From NCBI RefSeq assembly GCF_933775445.1, contig NC_065877.1, positions 19,158,001 through 19,222,000 of the forward strand: a stretch of 64,000 nt of DNA. Reading direction: 5' to 3'. The DNA comes from Argentina anserina (Eukaryota > Streptophyta > Magnoliopsida > Rosales > Rosaceae). A program made the translations under genes and the position numbers. The notes under the pieces were generated by a model that saw only the letters and a program-made list of their open reading frames with translations, ran no database searches and had not been told where the DNA came from. Shown piece after piece: positions 34,334 through 45,656 of the stretch. Position 1 is the stretch's first letter, and each line of letters starts with the position of its first letter.

Positions 34334-36744
34334 ACATATGTCAAACCTCGATTTTTTTAATGAAAATTATTTTTGAGGTGCAACTTATATCCCATTATGG
34401 AATGAATTTTCATAATAGAACATGAAAGAAATTGGAATAGAGAACACATAAACACACAAAATGAAATTTATTCTTTATTACATAGTTCATATAGCAAACA
34501 TTACATAGTGGACTAATCACATAACTCTACTCTTGAATGTTGATTTTATACATCTACAACTCCTGACAACTTTAACTCCTTTTAGTCACTAAATGTTGGT
34601 CTCTGTTAATCCTGCAAGAAATGTTAAAGGATAAGCACAACTTGCGGCTTAGTAGGGAGTTATTCTTCTCAAACAAAGATAATTATACAATTAATATATG
34701 ACATATGTATGTATGCATGTTCTACTCCAGTTAATCTACATAGAAGAATACACTGAGCCTACATGTGTTATACCATGCATTTTATCATAAAGGTGACTCA
34801 GGATACTCAACCATATGAACTAACTTCCACCAAAAATCATTTGCCTAGCCTCTTTTGCTAGTCATCTTGTTTATTCCCCTTTTCTCCAATCCTGAATTAT
34901 CCTTTCACACTCTATACTAATTGAGCAACAACCATGGGCATACGTGGGTGCATGGTACCTGCTGAGATTATGGACTCAGCTACGCAAAAGATCAATATCA
35001 TATTTCATTCGCCACCCTTATACCTCAATGTATATTTTCATATAATGATGCATAAACAGATAACATATACAATAATGTGATATAAACAAATATTCAACCA
35101 TTCACATATCAAGCATATCAATAGACACATGCACACAATCTAAATGAGTCAGGGTCAGATCCCCCTACCTGGATCCAAAGCTATTGCATGGTTATACTTC
35201 CTTGCATAATGTAAATGTCCAAGCTCAAATCACATAGTTCAGTTTTAACAGAAGCTTATAGTATGACTTTAAGAACAAGAATAATAATCAGCTATGATGC
35301 TATAAAGTAGTTAACAAAATGGTAACACTTGAAAGAAAACACATTTCAGTTTCTGGACTAGTCACCTTTACCCACAACGTACACAAGTACAAACATGCTT
35401 AGAGTCTAACTCTATAATATTCTAGTGAATTGTAATAGAAACTCTAAAGAAACTCATAGACTTAAAAACACCTTGATTGTTTTTTGAATTAGTTATGAAC
35501 TTTCAAACATCAGCTTCAATTTCAAATATTTTTGTCAAGTTTCTACTGTGTGTCCCTAACTGCCTAGATTATGTGATTAACATAAACTCTAAGTGGTACA
35601 AAACTTTTGATTACTGAAATACAACACTTCAATTATATAAAGAAACAAATCTAATCTTGCAACTTAAGGGCTTAATTAGATTATAACAAAAACAGTGAAG
35701 AAGAAATATTTTGAAACTCTATAAACATGTCTAAACGTTTAGCTAACTATAAAGCAACTTTAACCATTGATTTCTACCGTCAACTTTAGAAACCAGGTAA
35801 GTATATGTGAAAACATAAACACCAAGTTTAGAATCATACAAAAACAGGGACGCACTTTAGACACACTTTGTGACTTAACAACAAAAAACCCAAAACAAAA
35901 AATTGGTTAATTGAGTTCCTGACCAGTAAATGCTTTGATAGAAAATGACATAGTTTGACTGCACATTTGTAGTTTATGTTTTCAGGAAATTTATAATAGA
36001 CATCCTAAAAAACATGAGAGAACTGAAATCACATAAAAATGGTATATCTACAATAACTTAATAATTTTCAAAGTTGAACACCAATTACATGCTTTTCTAA
36101 TAGAATTATGTTCATAAAACGTTTTCGCTAAAAACGGAGCAACTTGGCTGGATATCTGCAGATGGTGTCTTCTAGAAATTTATAAACACATTCTAAAGAA
36201 CAATTCAAAACTGGAATCACAGAGAAAGAAGTAGCTATGATTTTTCAAAGTTAAAGATTAGCAGGACAAATAACCAGATTTGGCTAAAACTAGAAATCAT
36301 TTTACAAATCAATTTCTACAATCCAAGTTTAGAATGAAAAACGACATGGTTGGGCATAACAAAGAGTCCTTTGAAAAAAAAAACTAGAACAGAACCATCT
36401 AAATCAATAACACATGCTGAGACAAGCCAGAAGCATCAAATTGAAAACATAAACACAATAGAATCAAACCACCAAAACATGTATTTTTTTAAAAGCATAT
36501 ATCTGAATTTATCACAAAAACAATGTGATTTCAGACAGTAGCTCTTCTGAAATGACAAGACCAAACTCTAGAGTGAATCAAATGCAGAAGTTAAGATCAT
36601 ACTTAAACACAATAATCACATAACAAACAAGTGATAAGGCATAAATATATATATCAATCTAATTCTCAATACCTATTCTCTTATATTTCTCTCTGTTCAG
36701 ATTAAACTCCTGAAAATCTTATCTTACAAATGCAGAGCACACTC

Positions 36745-36754
36745 CTATTTATAG
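36745..36754 (-). promoter_or_regulatory. TATA box of the second solo LTR
   Basis: CTATAAATAG on the minus strand, followed by a polar non-coding leader-like stretch, marks the likely transcription start region of this LTR. Confidence 0.6.
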
Positions 36755-37060
36755 TGTTTGGGATAGGAGATAAAATGTAGTGTCCAAGTCAGGAATCCTT
36801 ACCCTTTTAGGTACTACACCAGACAACTTTAGCTTTCTAGGGTTCCATCTCCTAGTTCCTAGCTTTGAGGAGTCGTCATGTGAGTAGCTTGTTTTTCACC
36901 CACTTGACACCTCTTGCTTCTTTACATCTTCGATAGTAATTAGCGTCTGTCCTAAGGCGGTGGCTAAGTTTCAGATAAAGAAGCATCTGTAAAAGGGGGA
37001 AAATGAAGAACATGATGAACAAAGAGGACAACCATTCGACTTTCAGAAAAGAACGTTGTT

Positions 37061-37067
37061 GAAGAAG

Positions 37068-37097
<30 letters not shown>
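37061..37097. repeat. (GAA)12 microsatellite
   Basis: Twelve uninterrupted GAA units inside the solo LTR. On the minus strand they give a poly-Ser artefact ORF. Confidence 0.95.
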
Positions 37098-37098
<1 letters not shown>

Positions 37099-37319
37099 TG
37101 TTATGATTTCTATGACAAGAGGTTTTTTATTCTTAAAAATATGTTTTGGACTTGGGTAACGGATCATGGTCTTGACTCCTACTAAACCCAAAACATAATT
37201 TCAACAAATATATATATAAACAAAAATACATATAAATAAATTTATAAAGATATATATGTATTAAAAATTCCGGGCTATTACAACATAACATTCCTTATTT
37301 AGCTAGATTATAATCTGTT

Positions 37320-37932
37320 TGTGTTTATCAAGTGGTATATATGGAAATCGAGAAATAAGCTGAGTTTTTATGCCTCATTTGTTATACCAAGCTGTTGAGA
37401 TAAGATAATCTGGGACTATTCTTTTGAATGGAAAAAGACCAAGTCCATGGTTGGTGCTGCTTCTATGTTCATCTACACTCTTAAGAAACCCCTATTTGAT
37501 GGATTCAGATCCTTCTCATCTGGCGAAATTGGTGTAGGTGATGTTATTAGATACTATAATGGTTCTTGGGTTGTTGGCTTCCAATCTAACCTAGTAGTTT
37601 ATTATGTATCTGATGTTGAGGTTTGGGCTCTTCTAATTAGTCTTAAAGCTTCAACTACGCACCAAATTCTCAAGTTGGAGGTTGAGTCGGACTTAGTTAT
37701 CCATGTGCAACTTAAGCAGAGCTCTAACCTTGATCTTCACCCTATTGGTTCCTTGCTCAAAGACTATTGCATCTTAATGGACAAAATGGATGATCCTAAG
37801 TTGGGTCATATCTTCAGAGAGCTAAATATGGTTGTTGATGCTTATTTAAAGTCAACATTGATCATGATATTGACAGTGTGTACTTTGACTACCCTTTTGA
37901 GTATGCTGAACAAAGAGTCCTTAATGATCTGA
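37320..37932 (+). pseudogene. LINE remnant: RNase H domain, broken
   Basis: The longest open part (from 37447) reads as a plant LINE-type RNase H domain: FDGFRSFSSG, GVGDVIRYYNGSWVVGF, DVEVWALLISLKAS, LEVESDL, then HIFRELNMVVDAY. Upstream, IWKSRNKLSF in another frame matches the linker after reverse transcriptase. Frameshifts and stops separate the pieces, and the domain ends in unrelated hydrophobic residues. It begins just after the solo LTR. No reverse-transcriptase core is present. Confidence 0.7.
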
Positions 37933-38059
37933 GCCAACTCTTGTTATGATTCTTAATTAGCTTGTTAGTTGGTTTTTTAGGTTTTTAAGACTCCCTTTAT
38001 AAAAAATAAATTGTGTGCTAGGTGTGAATTTATACATATCCATATGTTCTAGATATAAC

Positions 38060-38310
38060 TTCCTCGATGACAAATCCGCTCCCGTCGGCAACATCCACTA
38101 ATTTAGAACTTAATTTGAAAACCAAATTTCGACCTGGACGTTTTTGAGATGCCCCTTATAGCCAATGAATGCCAAATGTTTTTCCTTGTGTGGATCCTAT
38201 TTTAATGGGAACTTGATGAGTCGATCCGCCTAAACGTCTTGCATTTACTATTATATCTGGAGTTACTCCATGTCAAGTATATATTGCTTGACATAAAACA
38301 AATAATGGAG
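38060..38310 (-). pseudogene. rps7: Decayed plastid rps7 fragment (nuclear plastid DNA)
   Basis: On the minus strand this encodes the middle-to-C-terminal part of chloroplast ribosomal protein S7: [20 protein letters not shown], then [10 protein letters not shown], a stop within [26 protein letters not shown]. The nucleotide match to plastid rps7 remains clear upstream (TTTTATGTCAAGCAATA), with a small insertion. Many substitutions, an internal stop and missing ends show an old nuclear insertion with no function. I see no adjoining plastid genes. Confidence 0.8.
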
Positions 38311-38612
38311 TTTTCATGAAAACAATTTATCAAATAAAAAAATCAATAATCAAGCCTTTGGAAAAGCCAAACATGTCAAGTCACTATTGGTTCAAGATAA
38401 TTTCACTTAATAAATGATTCAAGAAAATGGCCCGAGCACAACAAATTTAACCTATTATTTATTTTTTGAAACATACAAGAATTTCGTTTTAAATTTTGGT
38501 TATGACTTATGAGAGAGATTGGCATTTACTTGACTAAAAACCAGTATTGCTTTCATCATGAATTTTTTCTCTACGAAATTACTTATAGATGGATGCCTTT
38601 GGGGGACTAGAT

Positions 38613-38675
38613 CTGCATGTGCAAGAGCTATATCTGCATGTGCAAGAGCTATATCTGCATGCGCAAGAGCTATAT
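38613..38675. repeat. Minisatellite, 3 copies of 21 bp
   Basis: Three near-perfect tandem copies of CTGCATGTGCAAGAGCTATAT; the third has one change (GTGC to GCGC). No coding role is apparent, although the period is a multiple of three. Confidence 0.9.
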
Positions 38676-38836
38676 TCAAATACTTCTCATCAATATTAGC
38701 ATAGTACCCATCAACAAATCAACACTTGCTAAGGAGACTCATCCTCTAATAACTTAAAGGAACACCCATTCTCACAGGCTATAAAGATAGTTGTAGCATG
38801 CACTCTCACAACTTTAACTACTTTGTAAGTATCATT

Positions 38837-41800
38837 CAGAGTGTGCTCTTCACGTGTGCAATGTGGGCACATGCACAAGGCCACAAATTTTCAGGACCTC
38901 CTTAATGTCCAATATATATTTATAATAGCCCAATCATATTGCAAATTAACCTAAAAAAACTTGCGATAAGAGTCCCTGTGTTCGATCTAGACTTCACTTC
39001 TTCTGACTTTTCTCATTTATTTCTTCAATTCTTTAGTTTTTCCCTCTACCAATTTGCCATATTTTACTAATCATTTTAATGATTTGGATGGAGGACTGAG
39101 GGGTGAGTGAGGCAACAAGCAATCCATTCCTCTGTAATTTGGGGCCTCAAACTCATCGATCTATTGATTCACTCATGCTAAGATGAGTTTTCACTTCCCA
39201 AATCCCAATATCCCATTTATGTAACTCTAATTCTCTCAATTTCTAATTGTTATTTTCATTCACATTGATTTAAAAGAAAATGCTTGTGTGAATATGCAAG
39301 ATGTCTGATAACAAAGAGACAAACTGTGTTGGAGAATTCTATGAAGGGAAGTATTGATAAGTTCATCCCTAGAAAACCACAAATATTGGGTGAAAATAAT
39401 GAGAATTTAGTCAATGAAAAGGCAGAAGAGCATAAAGAACCATACTTTTTTGGTGAAATGAATGAAAATTTAGCCTATAAGGAGGTAACAGAGCTTAGAG
39501 AAGCAGAAAATTTGGGTGTAAAGAATGAAAATTTAGTCAATGAAAAGGCAAAAAAGCATTGATAGGGAGGGACTTGTTGGTGAGAATGCTAAGGGCAATG
39601 TAGTTGAGGAAAGCAATAATGAAAATGAGAATGATGCCGGATAGAATGATGCAGAACAAAATGACAATGTGAATGCCATAAATATTTTTGATCCGAGAAA
39701 TTGGGATATCTTGGATAAAGGATTGATAGACTTGTGGGTAAAAAATGGTCCTCAGAGAGATATTTCAATCGAATATGATCCTGCAGACAAGTTCAAAAGA
39801 CATTCTATCTCTAAGTTTTACACTTAATATTTAAGAAATAAAGAGAAATATGACAGAGAGTGGCTAGTCTATTCAAAGGAGCTTGATAAAGTTTTTTGCT
39901 TTTGCTGCAAATTGTTTAAAAAGGGGTAGTGAGTGGTCAGTTATCTAATGATGGGATGAATGATTGGAATCATCTTGGTAGAGACGTAAGGACCAAAAAA
40001 TGGGCGTTGATCATCTCATCAATGCAAATACTTGGAGTAATTTGCGTCTTAGATTGTAGAGGCATGAAACCATTGATAAAGCTTATCAAGACCGGATTAG
40101 GAAAGATAAGGAACACTGGAGGAATGTGCTGAAGAGAAAAATTGCATTTGTGAAATTTCTTGCTAAATACAACTTAGCTTTTCGTGAAACTAATGAGAGG
40201 CTTTATGAACTTGATAATGGTCACTTTTTGGGTGCAGATGAGATGATGGCAGAATGTGAATAACTGATCGAGGAGCACTGTCGACGCATGACTAGTTCTG
40301 AAATTCATATCAACTATCTTGTTCACAACTTTCAGAATGAGTTATTGCATATGATGGTTGTTGAGATCAAATGTGAAATCATAGAAAAAATCAAATATGC
40401 TGAATAATTCTCTACGATTCTCGATTGCACACCATATATTAGTCACCAAGAACATATGTCTTTGATTCTTAGATGTGTGAATGTTTCTAATAGTCCAATA
40501 CAAATTGAAGAGTTCTTCTTGGAGTTTCTACATGTGCATGACACTTATGGTCAGGGATTATTTGAGGAGCTAGAGGCCGTGCTACATTCTTTGAATCTTG
40601 ATATCAGTAATGCATGAGGACAAAGATACTACAATGGGTCATATATGAAAGGGAAACGCCAAGGGGTACAAAAAAAGCTACTAGATGTCAATCCTAGAGC
40701 ATTTTACACTCCATGTGGTTGTCATTGTCTAAACTTACTCTATGTGATATGGCTAATTCTTGTGGGAAAGCAGTGTATTTTTTTGAAGTCTTACAGCATA
40801 TTTATACTTTATTTGCAGGCTCTACAAAACTGTGTCAAATTTTGAAAGACAATGTAAAAGGTCTGACTCTCAAACCATTATCCACTACACGTTGGGAACG
40901 TCATATTAAGAGTGTTAAGCCTCTGCAATTAAATACTCTTGATATTAGAGAAGCACTACTTCAGATGACAAAAATTGACAAGGATCAAAAAATGAAAAGT
41001 GGTGCAAAGTTGATTGCAACTAATTAGCTTGGTGATATGATATGAACTATTAGATTCTTTTACTATCAGCAAAGTGCTCCAGTTTGATGATATGCAAAAT
41101 GATGTTGCCATAAATTATGTGAGAGGTCATATTGCTTGGCTTGATCGGTTTAGAGAATCTAAATTCACAAATGCACTTAAGGATGCTAAGGATATTGCTG
41201 ATACATTAAACGTTACTTCTATTGTTCCATAAATACGTCAAATTCAGAGAAAAAGATTCTTTGATGAAAGTAACAGCGAGTCATCACCATCATCTTCAGG
41301 TGAGGAATCCTTTAGAGTGCATTATTTCTTGTTTATTGTATATTAAGCTAATGGCTCATTAATTAGAAGGTTTGAACAATATCAACAATATGAATATATT
41401 TTTGGGTTTCTATTCACTTCATAATCTTTATGTTCCATGAATGATGATGATCTAAGAAATGCTTGTATTCATCTTGAGACTACTTTGAGAAATGGAGAGA
41501 TTCCAAATGCTGATGGGGATGCCTTATTTAGAGAACTGAAAATTTTAAGGGAGGTATTACCTATGGGGAAGATGGTTGCTACTGATATATTGAGTTTTTT
41601 TTACAAGGAAAATACTTTTCTAGTTGCTAAAGTTGCTTATAGCTAGAATCTTGTTGACGGTGCCTGCTACTGTTGCTTCAGCCGAGAGGAGCTTTTCTAA
41701 GTTGAAGTTATTGAAATCTTACTTATGATCAACTATGTCGCAAGAAAGATTAAATGGACTTGCTCTAATTTCAATTGAGAATGAAATGCTTGGAAAAATC

Positions 41801-42208
41801 AACTATAACAAACTAATTGATGACTTTGCAGCTAAGAAGGCAAGAAGAAGGATATTCAAATGAAAGCTTGATAATATGAGATGAGCTTATTGAGATTGAT
41901 GGATCTGGAAAATTATCATTTCTATTGAATATTTGCCTTATTTGGTAGGCTTAATTTTTGGATGTTGTAGTTAAAATCTGACTTTAGCTAAGATAGCTAA
42001 TGTCACTGTGGAAGTGAACATATGACTTTAATTTGAGATTTTGTAATTGATGTCCAATGGTTGTTTAAATGGTTTTTGTAATCAATGAATATATGACTTT
42101 GCAAATGTTGTGGTTTTAAGATTGCTATTGACTTAATATGTGACCTATGTTTAGGGCCACATTTTGGAACTTTCGCACATGGCCGCCGTAAAGTTTGAGC
42201 CGGCCCTG
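38837..42208 (+). mobile_element. hAT transposon (3.37 kb), inactive, with 8-bp TSD GTATCATT
   Basis: The left end starts CAGAGTGTGCTC and the right end is the inverted CAGGGCCGGCTC, sharing CAG.G...GCTC. GTATCATT lies directly outside both ends (38829-38836 and 42209-42216), a perfect 8-bp duplication typical of hAT elements. Subterminal sequences on both sides share GTGTGC and CACAT-type words. Inside is a ZMYM1-like/TTF-type hAT transposase with many stops. Confidence 0.85.
39284..41863 (+). pseudogene. hAT-family transposase (TTF zinc-finger/ZMYM1-like), disrupted
   Basis: Fragments in several frames follow the order of plant ZMYM1-like hAT transposases. An acidic N-terminus is followed by FDPRNWD and a TTF-type zinc finger ([20 protein letters not shown]). 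The DUF4371/catalytic region comes next (SNLRLR, LAFRETNERLYE, FQNELLHMM, FYTPCGCHCLNLL, LSTTRWERH), and the hAT dimerisation end closes the series (LLTVPATVASAERSFSKLKL with GLALISIENE). At least seven in-frame stops and several frameshifts interrupt it, so it is non-functional. Two short repeats of ENLVNEKA near the start may be an internal duplication. Confidence 0.85.
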
Positions 42209-42373
42209 GTATCATTCAAGTGGATACATTAATTTTCTTAAGTATATGCCACACAAGTTGTATGCCACCTTGATACATTAATAAGTTTCTTAAGTATCTT
42301 ACCAATTTTAATGGCAAGAAACTCAGTCACAACACGATCATTGCTACACCTTACAAGCTTAGTAGCAACTTAT

Positions 42374-43100
42374 TTTTTTATCCAAATAAAACTTCATTCA
42401 TTAAAGCTGCAATTACAGAGCAATCACAGCACCCAACATGGGTTTACAACGATGAACACTCAATACTAACCACAAGCTACTAATCCTTACTCTGAGGATA
42501 AGGAACTGACCAGTCAATCGATCAAGTGAGTGTTGAATTAGCCAACCGTTCAAGTTAACTTGACCAAATAAAGCAGCAATTACTAGAAATGACATGCACG
42601 GCATAACGATGGCAGAAGACTGGGTTCTTGTAACAATGAAACAATTGCCCAAATTCAAACATCCAATTTGATCCATGACTACAACCCTAACTCCAAAGAG
42701 TAGGGACTTATTTAAAATCTGATAAGCAGATCCAAAACCTAGATTCAAAAGCAAACAAACAACAACAATGAACCAAACAAAGATCTTAGACCCAAGAGCA
42801 CAACATGGCCCAACATCAATGACCTGACCAAGCCACCATCTCTCTTAGGAGAGTCTGAACGCCGTAGACATCCGATCGAACTCCCGACTTGCATCGGCAA
42901 TACAACACCTCTTCAGACCAACGACCCATCGCTCCGCAGCACCATGCTTCCAAGCAGAAGATGCAAGAGGTAGTCGCCGGCTCTGTTGCTCCTCCCCTAG
43001 CCTCAACCTTGATCGACGAGGATCAAATCTAACCATATCCAACCCAATGAATCCAACGCCGCTTTCCTCCAAGCTTTTACTAATCGATTTCTTTGAGACC
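42374..43100 (-). pseudogene. Probable retroposon (LINE) remnant
   Basis: On the minus strand the sequence ends TTAATGAATGAAGTTTT followed by an A-run, which resembles the 3' end of plant LINEs. The open stretches (42413-42754, 42845-43102) show no intact domain. The assignment is tentative. Confidence 0.35.
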
Positions 43101-43329
43101 ATGTTGATAGCTCAGCCTTCCATCCCCTCCCGGACCAGAACGCAGCGGCGGGGATGCCAACGACGCTCGGCCGGGAGAGGTCGCACTCCTAAACTGATTT
43201 CTCTTTTTCCTCCGCACGTGAGGCGCGTTCTACTTGCTATGGGAAGTTTATTCTATTTTCAAATCAATGAAAGCTATCCTGAGAAAGGTTGCTATTGAGG
43301 GAGGTATTTCTCAAACCACACCGGCCACC

Positions 43330-43712
43330 ATAAGGTGGTTAACCTCAACCACATTAAAATCAACTTTGATGGATTTGTTCAAGGGAGAGCCACTGTTGGC
43401 ATGGAGAATTTGTTTCTGAGATAGTGAAGGCAAAGTTCTTCTAGCTGCAACTTAAAACCTTGAAAATACAACAATTCCTATTGCAGAGGTTACAACTCTT
43501 AGTTTCACAGTTTCACTCATATATTAAGAGAGACAAATTTTGTAACGGATGCAACTGCTAATGAAGGTCATCTTTTTCCTAATGGACGCACATGGCTGGC
43601 TAGTTATCCATCTAGTGCTGCTAGTGCTATCTTATTTGGTGGTGTAAACTTGGGTTGTCTGACAGGTTATTCTCTAATTTATTTGTTTTTTTTTCGTATA
43701 AAAAAAAACTCA
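43330..43712 (+). pseudogene. LINE remnant: second RNase H fragment with poly-A tail
   Basis: Pieces in two frames read KINFDGFVQGRATVG, DSEGKVLLAAT, NTTIPIAEVTTL and ETNFVTDATANEGHLF. This is the beginning and end of a plant LINE RNase H domain with its middle deleted, containing a stop and a frameshift. The fragment ends in ATAAAAAAAAAC at about 43704. It is on the strand opposite to the remnant just to the left. Confidence 0.65.
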
Positions 43713-43826
43713 GCCATTATAATGCACCATCACAATAATGTTAATAGACTAGTCTCATGCGGTCTCCATCTACAAATGCCCTAAAGCTATTCATGATCAT
43801 CCCTATCAATCACAACACTATACATG

Positions 43827-44198
43827 CTAGGAAGCACGGAAACGTGCATACACCCACGTTTCCCGTTTCCGAAGCGGAACCACTCCGGAAACGCCCGGAA
43901 ACGTGTTTCCAGAAAAATGACTTTTGGAAACGCGGTGGAAACGCGAGTTTCTGAATTGGAAACGCGAGTTTCCGAAAAATAAAGGTTTTTTATGTTTTTT
44001 TATTTGAGATTTTGAGTTACTTAAACTAAAAATTTGTTATTATATTTATATTTTTTGTATAATTTATATATATTTATATATATTTTTTATTTCGACGTTT
44101 CTAAAACGTACCCGCTTCCTAAATTTTTTGAAGAACACGCTTCCGCGTTTCCAAACGTTTCGCTTTCACGTACCCGTATCCGATTCCGTGCAGCTTAG
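43827..44198. mobile_element. hAT-type MITE (372 bp) with 8-bp TSD TATACATG
   Basis: The left end CTAGGAAGCACGG matches the inverted right end CTAAGCTGCACGG. TATACATG is repeated exactly outside both ends (43819-43826 and 44199-44206). The interior is rich in GGAAACG motifs that pair between the two halves, so the whole element can fold. It has no coding capacity. Confidence 0.85.
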
Positions 44199-44206
44199 TA
44201 TACATG

Positions 44207-45451
44207 TTACTAGTTATAACGTTATTTAATTTGATCTATAGGAACAATTCATCTCAATTTAAACTTTATGTTTTTTGTGAGAAGGATATATTTCATTTTC
44301 TCCCAAATCTCAATATAAAAAGATGGGCCATTGAACTAACTAATTATTTGCAGCCCCCGGTTATACTTTATTTATTTAATTAATTAGGATATTCGTTCAA
44401 GACAAGTCTGTATATATCAATTTTGGGACATGACTCCATGACCGAGGGAATTCCGCACAAGATTTCTTTATATTGAAATCTAATCTGTAAAAACAATGAA
44501 AAGAAAAGAAGAGCCTAGAGATAAAAACAGCACAACAAGTTAATCACAACAAGACTAAAACTAGTATGGATGCAGCTTGGATCCGAGCATGTCGATCTTC
44601 ATTCACAATGGTGAAAAAGGATCATTTTGCACTTAAAACCTCTAATAATTTAAACTGATGAAACTAGCACAACTAGGAAAAACTCAAAAACAAATACAAA
44701 ACACACACAAAGAATCAGAGAAGATTCCAAGCAGTGCCCACAGAGAGGAAGAAGCGACCACGCCAAGACGAGTCGACGGGCTGAGATCGAAGGTAGAGTC
44801 GTATTTATTCAAGAAACCAAGAAACACAAGATGTCATAGCCCCTGCAAATCCTCAATTGTGCGCCACACATAAGAACCCAAATTAAGCCGCAAGGTTTGA
44901 ACCCAACGGCAAAGCCACCAAAAGCACCAAACAAGCCCCTAGTTCGTTATATCTGAAGCTTATCACTACGTACTATTTGAACTTACAAAAAAAAAAACAG
45001 AGGATTGTTTGAAAACAGTATTTTACCTTTTCTACATTTGCATCATGTAGTTTTTTATATCATGTTTATGTTCAATTTTCAGGAAAATTTTGTTGGTCAA
45101 GTGCATGAGTGTAAAAATATAGAATTCTCGTGCATGATATACTGAAAATTAGTTTTTTTTGTTAATTCTTTAAATGAGATGTACGTATTAGGCAGGAGCA
45201 GATGGAGAATACGAATCGGACGTAATGTGTACTCATCCCATGTCCAAGTACAGAAAATAGCATCAGACCCATGAGCAAGAGTCCAAAAATTCTGACAGAG
45301 CTCCAATGAAGAAACACATAGCCAAAAGTGTTGCGTGCCATGAACTATGAAGCCGCCACATATCCCCCTTTGCATGCTGATCCCTAATACTATGCAGCCA
45401 CGCGTCTCTGTGCCCATACCCTCTTCTTCATCCTTGTCACCATTAATTCTT

Positions 45452-45456
<5 letters not shown>
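44207..45456. other. Upstream region of the zinc-finger gene
   Basis: AT-rich spacer, with a purine-rich stretch at 44470-44900 that gives a meaningless lysine-rich ORF. The part nearest 45456 is presumably distal promoter. Confidence 0.45.
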
Positions 45457-45482
<26 letters not shown>

Positions 45483-45532
45483 CCAAACTCGACCTCTCAC
45501 ACTAAACTCGTCTCCCTCAACCACCTATATAA
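45457..45532 (+). promoter_or_regulatory. Core promoter of the CCCH gene: CT tract and TATA box
   Basis: A (CT)13 tract at 45457-45482 (Y-patch-like) is followed by a TATA box, TATATAA, at 45526-45532. Transcription would then begin at about 45555-45565, which helps to choose the start codon at 45657. The role is inferred from sequence and spacing. Confidence 0.7.
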
Positions 45533-45656
45533 TATAACCCACCCCTTTGTTCCCTCTTCATCATCATTTCATTTGTATCAGTGTATGACCCTTTATTCGT
45601 TCCATTTTCATCCAACACTTACATCACTGTTTCGTTGTTCTTCAACTTCATCAAAC

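Larger units (their letters stand above)
34339..37282 (-). mobile_element. Large solo LTR (2.94 kb) with TSD ACATA
   Basis: The segment starts TGTCAAACCTCG and ends CCGGGCTATTACA, with TG...CA ends. ACATA flanks it directly at 34334-34338 and 37283-37287. No retrotransposon coding region adjoins it, so it is a solo LTR. A minus-strand TATA box at about 36745-36754 and a GAA microsatellite near the right end lie inside it. It shares a similar length and the same TTACA terminus with the solo LTR at 24941, but the interiors are not obviously alike. Confidence 0.85.

Noticed and set aside
36964..37191. 75-residue minus-strand ORF with poly-Ser
   Set aside because: The Ser run is only the (GAA)12 microsatellite inside an LTR.
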